Of a stretch of 64,000 bases of DNA, positions 1-9,343 are shown in pieces (the stretch's first letter is position 1; each line of letters opens with the position of its first letter). The stretch comes from Aequorivita sp. (GTDB taxonomy: Bacteria > Bacteroidota > Bacteroidia > Flavobacteriales > Flavobacteriaceae): assembly GCA_002715485.1 (NCBI GenBank), contig PAZL01000040.1, positions 42,607 to 106,606 of the forward strand, read 5' to 3'. The notes under the pieces are model-generated. The model did no database searches, was not told where the DNA came from, and worked only from the letters and a program-made list of their open reading frames with translations. Both the position numbers and the translations under genes were made by a program.

Positions 1-121
1 CTCAACTAAAATCATTAAAAAAGGATTAACAATTTTCGTTAAACCCTTCTCAATTGTGAAAATGATAAGACGTATTCGCTTTGATGAAAATTATCTTTAA
101 TAAAATTTAAAACGAAAAACT

Positions 122-601
122 ATGAAAACTACAAAAGAAAAAGCAGACGAAAAGATTCACGAAGAGATTGTGAACAATCTTCAAGATTTATTGGAGAAAA
201 ACTATGATGCCGAAAAAGGTTTTACCAAGGCAATGAAGGATGCAAAAAACAATAACTTAAAAAAGTTTTTACAGCAACAAGCGCTACAGCGCAATAGATT
301 TGCAACAGAACTTGATCAACAGATCAGAAACCTGAATGAAACACCGAAAGAAAGTGGAAGTTTTACCGGAGATCTGCACAGAACCTGGATAGACATTAAA
401 AGTGCGGTTGCAGGTAATACTGATGAAGCAGTATTGGAAGAGTGCATAAGGGGTGAAAAGGCAAGTTGGAATGAATATGAAGAAAAATTAAAAGAAAATA
501 ATTTTCCTCCTACAATTTCTAATGTACTTCAAAAACAGGCATCAGAAATCCATACAACACTTAACAGTGTAAAAACATTGGAAGATCTTGCCGATGATTA
601 A
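122..601 (+). CDS. PA2169/DUF2383-like four-helix-bundle stress protein
   Basis: 159 aa helical protein; pattern 'IVNNLQDLLEKNYDAEKGFTKAMKDAKNNNLKKFLQQQALQRNRFATELDQQI' resembles the PA2169 family. Confidence 0.75.
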   Translation: MKTTKEKADEKIHEEIVNNLQDLLEKNYDAEKGFTKAMKDAKNNNLKKFLQQQALQRNRFATELDQQIRNLNETPKESGSFTGDLHRTWIDIKSAVAGNTDEAVLEECIRGEKASWNEYEEKLKENNFPPTISNVLQKQASEIHTTLNSVKTLEDLADD

Positions 602-642
602 TAATTTTTAATCTAATCTTTGAAAAAGAAAAATGGTAAGGA

Positions 643-677
643 AAAAGCCCTGGAATATTAAATTCACAGGGCTTTTC
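643..677. terminator. Bidirectional hairpin terminator between convergent genes
   Basis: AAAAGCCCTG...CAGGGCTTTT inverted repeat between the 122..601 (+) and 701..1708 (-) stops. Confidence 0.6.
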
Positions 678-700
678 AATTTAACAGAAGTTTGCCTTTA

Positions 701-1708
701 TTAATTTTTGACAAATTTCTTACTAACCACTACGTTATTTCCGTCAAATATTGTGAGGTTGTAAACACCTTCACTAAGATAATTCACATCAATTGAATTA
801 TCAATATTTATTGCATTGTTTGAAACAATACGTCCGAGCATATCTGTTATCGCTACAGAAAATTGACTTAAATCTACTCCGGAGGCACTACTAATATTGA
901 TTCTTTCGGTAGCAGGGTTTGGATAAATTGCAAATTGTGAAGAATCAAATTCAGAGACACTTAATGGCACAGATGGAAGTGCCAACAAAGCACCACCAGC
1001 AGGACTGGCCACATATAGTCCAAAACCTGGACCATTTGAATTTTGTGAAGGATCTAAAAATCCTGATGCCAACACAGTCAGTGCAGCTCCGTCAAGACCC
1101 AAAGTTGCCAATGGCGCTTGGTATCGTGCTACAGTTACAGTGCCAGTGGCATCTGTAATATCAAGCACGTAATCTGCAGTTGGAAGTTCTAAATAGCCCT
1201 GAAATTCTGTATATGAAATATCATCTACAACAGTTCCAGCTCCCACACCAGTTTCAACAACATCTACGGTCGGGGCGTCAGTTGAACCATGATGTACGAG
1301 TACATCTACATTTGCAGGGTCTGCTGCCATTTCACGCGCCATTGGAAATACTTGCAAACTTAGTGGCGGAGCTGGATTGTAACCCGTTGGGCTTACTATT
1401 CCGTCGGCAACCACGATATACTTCTCATCGGCAGTAAGTGTAACTGGAACAGTTAATAGTACATCGCCTACGCCAGTACTATTTCCTGGAGCAATCCCAA
1501 TATTTATTTCAACACCTGCAGGTAAATCTAAAAAGGGAGTTGCTGTTCTAAAGGCAAAATCGTCTAATGCTAAATCAGAATTGATATAAACATCTACTTC
1601 TGCTGCAGCCGCATCGGCTGAGTTGTGTATTACTTGTACACGAGCTGTTTGTGCAAATAAACTACCTGTAAATAAGGCAATTGTGAGAATTAGTAATAAT
1701 TTTTTCAT
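701..1708 (-). CDS. DUF4397 domain-containing protein with T9SS type A sorting domain
   Basis: Signal peptide, 'ARVQVIHNSADAAAAEVDVYIN' DUF4397-like repeats, C-terminal 'FAIYPNPATERINI...GVYNLTIFDGNNVVVSKKFVKN'. Confidence 0.85.
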   Translation of the reverse strand: MKKLLLILTIALFTGSLFAQTARVQVIHNSADAAAAEVDVYINSDLALDDFAFRTATPFLDLPAGVEINIGIAPGNSTGVGDVLLTVPVTLTADEKYIVVADGIVSPTGYNPAPPLSLQVFPMAREMAADPANVDVLVHHGSTDAPTVDVVETGVGAGTVVDDISYTEFQGYLELPTADYVLDITDATGTVTVARYQAPLATLGLDGAALTVLASGFLDPSQNSNGPGFGLYVASPAGGALLALPSVPLSVSEFDSSQFAIYPNPATERINISSASGVDLSQFSVAITDMLGRIVSNNAINIDNSIDVNYLSEGVYNLTIFDGNNVVVSKKFVKN

Positions 1709-1855
1709 AATATATAGAGTTTTTAGTTCGAAGTAAAACTAATAAATAAAATATTTTGTTTAATCTTTTTTCTGAAAAGTTTAACAGAATAGATTTAAAT
1801 ATTGATTTTCAGCACGTTAAAAAATATGAAAAAGGATATATCGCTGAATCATCTC

Positions 1856-1885
1856 AAAAAAAAAACCCTCACATTGGTGAGGGCT
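1856..1885 (-). terminator. Rho-independent terminator downstream of the MBL/rhodanese gene
   Basis: Minus strand GCCCTCACCAATGTGAGGG followed by an uninterrupted T run. Confidence 0.75.
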
Positions 1886-1909
1886 TATAATGAAGATTAT
1901 GTATTAAAT

Positions 1910-3319
1910 TTATAACACTTGGATACCTGCGCTTTTAATTGCTGCAAAACCGCCAGCAACATTTACAACATTATGAATACCCCTACTTTTTAAAATTGAA
2001 GCGGCAATTACAGAGCGATATCCACCAGCGCAATATAAATAACTCTTTTCTTTTTCTGGGAATGCTTTTAAGTATTGATTCAGAAATGCCAAAGGAGTGT
2101 GTTCTGCAGAAGACAAACGTCCATTGGAATATTCCCCATCATTTCGTACATCAAAGACATTGATATTGGTTTCCAATTTTTTCTTGAATGTTTCAGCTTC
2201 GATAGATTCCAAAGTATCTATTTCCTTTCCAGCTTCTTTCCATGCATTTATACCTCCCATTAAATATCCTAATGTTCTATCAAAACCAACCCTTGATAAT
2301 CGAGTAACGGCCTCTTCCTCCCTTCCCGGAGAAACAACTAAAAGTATTTTTTGTTCTACGTCTGCCAAAAGCGCACCGACCCACGGGGCAAATCCGCCAT
2401 CCAATCCAATAAAAATAGACCGGGGAATATGGCCGTCTATAAATTCAACCTGATTGCGCACATCCAAAACGATCGCACCGGTTTCATTCGCTATTCTTTC
2501 GAAAGTTTCGGGATCAAGAGGGGTTGTACCCCGTGAAATTACTTCATCAAAAGCAGTGTAGCCCTCTCGATTCATTTTAACATTCATAGGAAAATATAAG
2601 GGTGGCGGTGCCAAACCTTCTGTAACTTCCTTTATAAATTCTTCCCGCGTCATATCGGCACGTAGTGCGTAATTCATTTTCTTTTGATTGCCCAAGGTGT
2701 CCACGGTTTCTTTCATCATATTTTTTCCACAGGCCGAACCCGCGCCGTGGGCCGGATAAACAATTACATCATCTGCCAAGGGCATAATTTTATTGCGAAG
2801 GCTATCAAAAAGAATACCCGCAAGATCTTCTTGTGTTATTTCATTAGCCTTTTGGGCAAGATCGGGGCGGCCCACATCTCCCAAAAAAAGTGTGTCACCA
2901 CTGAAGATTGCATAATCCTTTCCGTTTTCATTCTTAAGCAAATAAGTGGTGCTTTCCATAGTGTGCCCAGGGGTGTGAATGGCGGTTATGGTTACGTTGC
3001 CCAATTTATATACCTCTTCATCCTTTGCCACAATTGCATCAAAGGAAGGATTGGCATGCGGTCCATAAATTATGGAGGCTCCGGTCTGTTCGGCAAGTGT
3101 TAAATGCCCACTCACAAAATCTGCATGAAAATGAGTTTCAAAAATATATTTGATGTTGGCGTTATCGTTTTTAGCACGTTCCAAATAAGGCTTAGTTTCA
3201 CGCAAAGGGTCTATAATAGCTGCCTCTCCAGCGCTTTCAATATAATATGCTCCTTGTGATAGACACCCTGTATAAATTTGCTCAACCTTCATTATTTTAT
3301 TTTTCGCAAATATAAGCAT
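1910..3319 (-). CDS. MBL-fold metallo-hydrolase with two rhodanese-homology domains (persulfide dioxygenase/CstB-like)
   Basis: 'THFHADFVSGHLTLA', 'HTPGHTMESTTYLL', 'FSGDTLFLGDVGRPDL' typical of persulfide dioxygenase-type MBL; C-terminal rhodanese active site 'YLYCAGGYRS'. Likely start is the internal ATG at 3292 (MKVEQIYTGCLSQGAYYIES). Confidence 0.85.
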   Translation of the reverse strand: MLIFAKNKIMKVEQIYTGCLSQGAYYIESAGEAAIIDPLRETKPYLERAKNDNANIKYIFETHFHADFVSGHLTLAEQTGASIIYGPHANPSFDAIVAKDEEVYKLGNVTITAIHTPGHTMESTTYLLKNENGKDYAIFSGDTLFLGDVGRPDLAQKANEITQEDLAGILFDSLRNKIMPLADDVIVYPAHGAGSACGKNMMKETVDTLGNQKKMNYALRADMTREEFIKEVTEGLAPPPLYFPMNVKMNREGYTAFDEVISRGTTPLDPETFERIANETGAIVLDVRNQVEFIDGHIPRSIFIGLDGGFAPWVGALLADVEQKILLVVSPGREEEAVTRLSRVGFDRTLGYLMGGINAWKEAGKEIDTLESIEAETFKKKLETNINVFDVRNDGEYSNGRLSSAEHTPLAFLNQYLKAFPEKEKSYLYCAGGYRSVIAASILKSRGIHNVVNVAGGFAAIKSAGIQVL

Positions 3320-3373
3320 TGTAATTTCTAAAGTTTAAGTGAAAATATTCAAAGTGTCATTTTTCACAAATAA

Positions 3374-3407
3374 TTTGCATTAAGCCTTAGAACTTATTTT
3401 ATCTTTA
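3374..3407 (+). promoter_or_regulatory. Putative Bacteroidota sigma-ABfr type promoter (TTTG-N22-TATCTTTA)
   Basis: TTTG at 3374-3377 and TATCTTTA at 3400-3407, 25 nt upstream of ATG 3433. Confidence 0.45.
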
Positions 3408-3432
3408 CCCATTAACCGAATAAAAGTGTATT

Positions 3433-3765
3433 ATGAAAAAAATAATGTTAGTTATGATTTCGCTTTTTGTTCTTTCGTGTGCTACGGAAAACAAACAAGA
3501 AGAAGTGGTTCGCGAGTTGGCAAAAAAAGATGCCATTGAAAAATTACAGTTACCAGAGGGCACAAAATTCAGCAATGAAAACATTGAAGTAACAGAAACA
3601 AAAACTGAAGATGGTTCACTTGGTGTAACATATCTAGTAAAAGTGACCATAAAATCTCAAGACAGAGAAGGCAACGAGGTTGTAAAAACCCATACCTTCA
3701 ATTATAAAAAAATAGGTGAAAGTGGTTCGAACGACACGGATTATGAACTTACCTCTTTTGAATAA
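3433..3765 (+). CDS. Small lipoprotein, unknown function
   Basis: Lipobox 'LFVLSCATENKQEE'; 110 aa, no recognised domain. Confidence 0.6.
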   Translation: MKKIMLVMISLFVLSCATENKQEEVVRELAKKDAIEKLQLPEGTKFSNENIEVTETKTEDGSLGVTYLVKVTIKSQDREGNEVVKTHTFNYKKIGESGSNDTDYELTSFE

Positions 3766-3782
3766 CAATTCATAACAACTTT

Positions 3783-4787
3783 ATGAAACTATTATTTATC
3801 GCAATTTTTTCAACATTAACTTTTTCGTGCAATTCAACCCAAAACACGACTAATCCAAAAGAGAAAAATGTTGAATACGCAAATTCCATTACTGCGCAAG
3901 ATCTAAAAAAGCATCTGTATATTTATGCAGGTGACGAAATGGAAGGCAGAATGACGGGCTCTAAAGGCCAAAAAATGGCTTCGGAATATATCCGTACTTT
4001 TTATAAAAAAGAAGGAATTGCCGCTGCTCCCGGAACTAACGATTATTTTCAAGAAGTCCCTGAAAGCTATTTTGCAGGAAAAAGAGAGCCCCGGTCTTCC
4101 GAGAATGTGGTTGCTTATATAAAAGGCTCTGAAAAACCTGAAGAAGTAATCGTGATTTCTGCACATTTGGACCACGTAGGGATGGACAAAGAAGGAAACG
4201 TTTTCAACGGAGCAGATGATGACGGCAGCGGAACTGTTTCTATAATGGAAATAGCACAAGCATTCCAAAAAGCTGTAAAAGATGGACATCCGCCAAAAAG
4301 ATCAATTCTTTTTCTGCACGTAACTGGTGAAGAAATAGGCCTGTATGGTTCGCGATATTATACCGAAAATCCATTATTTCCTTTGGAAAATACCGTTTGT
4401 GATCTTAATATAGATATGATTGGAAGAATTGACCCTGACAAAAAAGAAAACCCCAATTATATTTATTTGATAGGAAGCAATAAGTTAAGCCAGGAATTGC
4501 AGGATGTTTCTTCAGAAGTGAACGAAAAATACACCCAATTGGAACTAGATTATAAATATGACGATCCCGATGACCCAAATCGCTTTTATTACCGAAGCGA
4601 CCATTATAATTTTGCTAAAAATAATGTACCGATTATATTTTACTTCAACGGGGTTCACGAAGATTATCACAAAATAACGGACACCCCCGATAAAATAGAA
4701 TATGATTTGATGGCAAAGCGCGCCCAATTAATTTTTTATACGGCTTGGGAAATTGCCAATCGCGAAAACAGAATTGCTATCGATTAG
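3783..4787 (+). CDS. M28 family metallopeptidase (lipoprotein)
   Basis: 'VIVISAHLDHVGMDKEGNVFNGADDDGSGTVSIMEIAQAF', 'LHVTGEEIGLYGSRYYTENP' M28 zinc-ligand motifs; lipobox 'TLTFSCN'. Confidence 0.9.
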   Translation: MKLLFIAIFSTLTFSCNSTQNTTNPKEKNVEYANSITAQDLKKHLYIYAGDEMEGRMTGSKGQKMASEYIRTFYKKEGIAAAPGTNDYFQEVPESYFAGKREPRSSENVVAYIKGSEKPEEVIVISAHLDHVGMDKEGNVFNGADDDGSGTVSIMEIAQAFQKAVKDGHPPKRSILFLHVTGEEIGLYGSRYYTENPLFPLENTVCDLNIDMIGRIDPDKKENPNYIYLIGSNKLSQELQDVSSEVNEKYTQLELDYKYDDPDDPNRFYYRSDHYNFAKNNVPIIFYFNGVHEDYHKITDTPDKIEYDLMAKRAQLIFYTAWEIANRENRIAID

Positions 4788-4837
4788 AGGTAGAATTAAA
4801 ATCAATTCTAAGAATCAATAAAACCTTCGATAAACGA

Positions 4838-4868
4838 AAAAATCCTCCCCTAAAAGGGAGGATTTTGT
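4838..4868 (+). terminator. Rho-independent terminator after M28 peptidase
   Basis: AAAATCCTCCC-CTAAAA-GGGAGGATTTT inverted repeat directly before the tRNA. Confidence 0.65.
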
Positions 4869-4873
4869 TTTCG

Positions 4874-4948
4874 GGTGGAAGACCGGGTTCGAACCGGCGA
4901 CCTCCTGAACCACAATCAGGCGCTCTAACCAGCTGAGCTACAACCACC
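4874..4948 (-). tRNA. tRNA-His (anticodon GTG)
   Basis: Reverse complement GGTGGTTGTAGCTCAGCTGGTTAGAGCGCCTGATTGTGGTTCAGGAGGTCGCCGGTTCGAACCCGGTCTTCCACC; cloverleaf arms with GTG anticodon in the CCTGA-TTGTGGT-TCAGG stem-loop; encoded G-1 opposite C73. Confidence 0.93.
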
Positions 4949-5036
4949 ATTTAATGTGCATTAAAACACATCTTCGCTAAGCGGACGCAAATATAAATCA
5001 ATTATAACGGTTGCGCAATATTCTTTCTGAAGAAAA

Positions 5037-5753
5037 TTAAATTAAATCGAAAATAGAATCTACTGCTGGATATCGTTCAACAGTAAAGCCTTCACCATAT
5101 TCAGTTCCAATCAATCTTCCCAAATCCTGTGCCCTATATGTTATACTATCCCTAAAATTGGTTGAGGATATTGGCGTTTCTGGCTCATCCGCTTCTTTTT
5201 GATGAAATTGGCTTTTATATGCGAAAACAGCTTCCAGTTTCTTTTCCAAAAACCCGCTTACATCCACCACAAAATCTGGTTCAATATTCTTCCATTGAAT
5301 GTAATGGTACACATGCTTTGGGCGCCAAGCCTTTTGGTGGTTGCCTTCAAAAATGCTTTCTATTTTCTGTAAGCCACTTAAAAAGCAGGCGTCACTTGCC
5401 ATTTTGCTTGCTTTTGCGTGATCAATATGCCTATCGTCAATTGCATTGCACAAAACGATCTCTGGTTTGTATTTTCTAATTATTTTGATGATTTCCAACT
5501 GTGATGCAGCATTATTGACTAAAAATCCATCAGAAAATTTCAAATTATGCCGAAATTTAACTCCTAAAATTTCAGCAGCACTCGCAGCTTCGGTATCTCG
5601 AATTTCAGCGGTGCCCCGTGTTCCAAGTTCTCCACGGGTTAAATCCAATATCCCTACTTTTTTTCCGTTGCTAATTTCTTTTGCCAAAGTCGCCGAACAT
5701 CCCAATTCCACATCGTCTGGGTGTGCGCCAATGGCAAGTATATCAATGTTCAT
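5037..5753 (-). CDS. bshB1: Bacillithiol biosynthesis deacetylase BshB1
   Basis: 'MNIDILAIGAHPDDVELGCSATLAKEISNGKKVGILDLTRGELGTRGT' PIG-L/LmbE-type deacetylase signature. Confidence 0.9.
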   Translation of the reverse strand: MNIDILAIGAHPDDVELGCSATLAKEISNGKKVGILDLTRGELGTRGTAEIRDTEAASAAEILGVKFRHNLKFSDGFLVNNAASQLEIIKIIRKYKPEIVLCNAIDDRHIDHAKASKMASDACFLSGLQKIESIFEGNHQKAWRPKHVYHYIQWKNIEPDFVVDVSGFLEKKLEAVFAYKSQFHQKEADEPETPISSTNFRDSITYRAQDLGRLIGTEYGEGFTVERYPAVDSIFDLI

Positions 5754-5764
5754 AAATAGCTTTT

Positions 5765-6931
5765 TTAAATTTTTTCCATTTTTGAAACTTTTTCAAAAGC
5801 TTCTTCCAAATCGGCAATTATATCTTCGACTTCCTCAATTCCCACAGAAAAACGAAGCAACTCATCACTAATATTCTGTCGTTTCCTTTCTTCAGCAGAA
5901 AGCAAGGCATGCGAGGTTTTTGCTGGTGAAATAATAGTAGATTCCACCCCCGCTAAGCTCATTGAGGGCTTAATCATTTTTAATGCTCTCAAAAACGCAT
6001 CAACATCTAAAGATTGACTTATTTCAAAAGAAAGCATTCCTGTATATCCTTTCATTTGTTTCTTTGCAAGTTGATGATCGGGGTGACTTTTAAGTCTAGG
6101 ATAATAAACCTTTTCAACCCATGGATGCTTTTCCAACCATCGAGCAAGTTTTTTGGCATTCTTGTTTTGTGCCTTTACCCTTAGTACCATTGTTTTCATG
6201 CTGCGCTCCAAAAGCCAAACGGTATAGTCGCTAAGGCTTCCGCCTAAGTTTTTGGCGAGGTTCCAAATCTTTCTTATATGCTCATCAGAAGCAGCTACCG
6301 CACCTGCACATATATCACTATGTCCGCCCATATATTTTGTGGCGCTATGAATCATAATATCAATTCCAAAATCGGCTGGGGTTTGGTTTACGGGGGAAGC
6401 AAATGTATTGTCAATCATCGTTATAATTCCATGCTGTTTTGCCAATTTTGAAATCATTTCCAAATCGGTTATCCGCATCAATGGATTGGATGGTGTTTCC
6501 ACAAAAATTACTTTCGTATTCTTCTGAATTTTTTCCGAAAAATCCGCTTCGGAAAATCCTTCGGTAAAGGAGTATTCTATTCCAAACTTATGAAATTCTT
6601 CCACCACAAAATTATACGTTCCTCCGTAAAGAGTCTGTGGAAGCACAACGTGGTCTCCTTTATGCAAAAAAGCAAGCATCGCAGTACTCACAGCTGCCAT
6701 TCCACTTCCGAAGATAAGTGCAGCATCGCTTTTTTCAAGCATAGCTATTTTTTTGCAAAGCGCTTCTTGGTTTGGCGTATTGAAATAGCGCGGATAGCGT
6801 TTTACGTCAACATCTTCATAGGCATAGCTGCTGGACATGTACAATGGCGAAATAGCGCCTTTAAACTGTTTGTCCTCTACTTCTCCAATATGCGTACAGA
6901 TAGTGTTGATGCCTAATTTTCCTAATTTCAT
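5765..6931 (-). CDS. Trans-sulfuration (Cys/Met metabolism) PLP-dependent enzyme
   Basis: 'GSGMAAVSTAMLAFLHKGDHVVLPQTLYGGTYNF', 'SATKYMGGHSDICAGAV' PLP-lysine motif. The ORF track extends to 6991, but MKLGKLGINTICTHIGEVED at 6931 is the more plausible start. Confidence 0.88.
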   Translation of the reverse strand: MKLGKLGINTICTHIGEVEDKQFKGAISPLYMSSSYAYEDVDVKRYPRYFNTPNQEALCKKIAMLEKSDAALIFGSGMAAVSTAMLAFLHKGDHVVLPQTLYGGTYNFVVEEFHKFGIEYSFTEGFSEADFSEKIQKNTKVIFVETPSNPLMRITDLEMISKLAKQHGIITMIDNTFASPVNQTPADFGIDIMIHSATKYMGGHSDICAGAVAASDEHIRKIWNLAKNLGGSLSDYTVWLLERSMKTMVLRVKAQNKNAKKLARWLEKHPWVEKVYYPRLKSHPDHQLAKKQMKGYTGMLSFEISQSLDVDAFLRALKMIKPSMSLAGVESTIISPAKTSHALLSAEERKRQNISDELLRFSVGIEEVEDIIADLEEAFEKVSKMEKI

Positions 6932-7049
6932 AAGGTGTTTTTTTGGAAGCACTAAGGTATAAATTATAATTAAGACAATAGGCTTTTTCACTGCCCTACC
7001 ACTTCTTTTTTTCTATCTTTATAAAAAATTTCGCTTTTAAATTTATCTA

Positions 7050-8288
7050 ATGAAACTACTACTTACCCACATAAAAGAATTGCTCCAAGTCCGTGAAAGC
7101 TGTCCCACAAAACTCAGTGGAAAAGAAATGAAGGAACTGCCCTCAATAAAAAATGCTTGGGTATTTATAAACCATGGTGTGATTGAGGATTATGGAACTA
7201 TGGACAAAATGGGACCACACCAAGGTTTTAAAACGTTGGATTGCAGCGGAAAAATTGTTCTTCCAGCGTGGTGCGACAGCCATAGCCACATAGTTTACGC
7301 AGGAAATCGGGAACAGGAATTCGTGGATAGAATAAACGGCTTAAGTTACCAAGAAATTGCCGAAAAAGGTGGTGGAATAGTGAACAGTGCCAAGAAACTA
7401 CAACAGACTTCGGAAGAAGATTTGTATCATCAATCGGCAGCGCGTTTGGAAGAAGTGATGCGCCTCGGAACAGGTGCTATTGAAATAAAAAGTGGTTACG
7501 GACTTACTACCGAAGCTGAATTGAAAATGCTGCGCGTGGCAAAAAAGCTTGCAGAGGAATATCCTATTACGATTAAAACCACTTTTTTGGGAGCGCATGC
7601 AATCCCGACGGAATATAAAGGCAATAAAAATGGCTATCTGGATTTGTTGTGCAATGAAATGATGCCGAAGGTAGCTGAAGGAAAACTTGCCGAATATATA
7701 GATATTTTCTGTGAAGAAGGTTATTTTTCAGTTGCCGATATGGAACGAATTCTTTCCGAAGGAAAAAAACACAACCTCATCCCGAAGGTTCACGTCAATC
7801 AATTCAATAGCATTGGTGGAATTGCCGCTGCTGTAAAACACAACGCCCTTAGTGTGGACCACTTGGAAGTTTTAACCGATGAAGATTTGGAAGCATTAAA
7901 AAATAGTGAAACCATGCCCGTGGCACTTCCCTCCTGCTCCTACTTTTTGAGTATTCCGTATACTCCCGGCCGAAAAATGATTGATGCAGGATTACCTTTG
8001 GCTCTTGCTACAGATTATAATCCAGGTTCTACGCCAAGCGGAAATATGAATTTTGTGGTTGCCACTGCTTGTATAAAAATGCGCTTAACACCGGAAGAAG
8101 CTATAAATGCAGCCACAATCAATGGAGCATATGCAATGGGGTTGAGCAAAACCCACGGTAGCATTACTAAGGGGAAAAAGGCAAACCTCATCATTACAAA
8201 ACCAATTCCGTCTTATGGTTATTTACCATATGCTTTTGGTAGTAATTTAATTGACTTAGTTATTATTAACGGAAAGGAAGTAAAATGA
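7050..8288 (+). CDS. hutI: Imidazolonepropionase
   Basis: 'LPAWCDSHSHIVYAGNREQEFVDRINGLSYQEIAEKGGGIVNSAKKLQ' amidohydrolase HutI signature. Confidence 0.93.
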   Translation: MKLLLTHIKELLQVRESCPTKLSGKEMKELPSIKNAWVFINHGVIEDYGTMDKMGPHQGFKTLDCSGKIVLPAWCDSHSHIVYAGNREQEFVDRINGLSYQEIAEKGGGIVNSAKKLQQTSEEDLYHQSAARLEEVMRLGTGAIEIKSGYGLTTEAELKMLRVAKKLAEEYPITIKTTFLGAHAIPTEYKGNKNGYLDLLCNEMMPKVAEGKLAEYIDIFCEEGYFSVADMERILSEGKKHNLIPKVHVNQFNSIGGIAAAVKHNALSVDHLEVLTDEDLEALKNSETMPVALPSCSYFLSIPYTPGRKMIDAGLPLALATDYNPGSTPSGNMNFVVATACIKMRLTPEEAINAATINGAYAMGLSKTHGSITKGKKANLIITKPIPSYGYLPYAFGSNLIDLVIINGKEVK

Positions 8289-9286
8289 GCTTTTTAAAAA
8301 TCTATTCCGAAAAGGAACTTGCCTCCTTTATAAAAAAGAGAGCCGGGGAAACCAAATTTGGGGAAAAAGTATGTTTTGTTGAAACGCTCGAAGATTTAAA
8401 AAAACATCCCGCAAAGTATGTTTTAGTGGGAATTCCTGAGGATATTGGTGTACGTGCAAATTATGGCAACCCCGGCACTTCAATAGCTTGGGAAGCTGCC
8501 TTGGGAAACCTTTTGAATATTCAACACAACCATTTAACAAATGCTGAAAACGTGATTGTTTTGGGTGAAATTGATTGCGAAACCCAAATGCAACAAGCCG
8601 CGACTATTTCTAAAGATGAAAACCATTATCTTGAAGAACTTGGCGAACTCGTTACCCAAATTGACCACAAGGTTTCCGAAGTTGTAAAAAAAATTGTGGA
8701 GGCAGGTAAATTTCCAATCATCATAGGTGGCGGCCACAATAACAGTTATGGAAATTTAAAAGGTACTTCCGAAGCTTTGCAAAAACCAATAAACTGTATC
8801 AATTTTGACGCACATACCGATTTTCGCGCTTTGGAACATAGACATAGCGGCAATGGGTTTTCGTATGCTTTTGAGGAGGACTTTTTGGATAAGTATTTTA
8901 TCTTCGGACTGCATAGAAATTATACTTCGGAAGCAGTTTTTAATTCCATCGAAAAAAATTCAGAAAGGGTAAAATTCAATCTTTTTGAGGATATTTCGGT
9001 GGAACAAATACAGTCTTTTTCCGAAGCATTAAAAGAAGCAGAAAATTTCTGTTGCAATGAAAATTTTGGAATTGAGCTCGATATGGACGCTATTGAAATG
9101 ATGGGCAGCAGTGCCATTTCACCTAGCGGATTTACACTTAGTGAAGCCAGAAAATTTGTTTCATATTTTTCCAAACATCAAAACGCTCGTTATCTTCATA
9201 TTTGTGAAGGCTCGCCATCGGGAGGTGTCTTTCCAAACGAAGTTGGCAAAGCAATTGCTTATTTGGTTAGTGACACCATTTCTTAA
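8285..9286 (+). CDS. hutG: Formimidoylglutamase (arginase/ureohydrolase family)
   Basis: 'PIIIGGGHNNSYGNLKGTSEAL', 'CINFDAHTDFRALEHRHSGNGFSYA' ureohydrolase metal motifs; 4-nt ATGA overlap with hutI. Confidence 0.88.
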   Translation: MSFLKIYSEKELASFIKKRAGETKFGEKVCFVETLEDLKKHPAKYVLVGIPEDIGVRANYGNPGTSIAWEAALGNLLNIQHNHLTNAENVIVLGEIDCETQMQQAATISKDENHYLEELGELVTQIDHKVSEVVKKIVEAGKFPIIIGGGHNNSYGNLKGTSEALQKPINCINFDAHTDFRALEHRHSGNGFSYAFEEDFLDKYFIFGLHRNYTSEAVFNSIEKNSERVKFNLFEDISVEQIQSFSEALKEAENFCCNENFGIELDMDAIEMMGSSAISPSGFTLSEARKFVSYFSKHQNARYLHICEGSPSGGVFPNEVGKAIAYLVSDTIS

Positions 9287-9343
9287 AAATTTGTAAAATA
9301 AAACACTACCTATTTCATTCTTAGTATCTTCATAAAAAAAACT

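Noticed and set aside
919-1437. Plus-strand ORFs 919-1158 and 1180-1437
   Set aside because: Antisense to the T9SS DUF4397 gene; low-complexity Q/H/L-rich translation
4745-4936. 63-aa ORF crossing the 4874-4948 region
   Set aside because: Overlaps the end of the M28 gene, a terminator and the antisense of tRNA-His; GRPGSNRRPPEPQSG is the classic spurious translation of a tRNA
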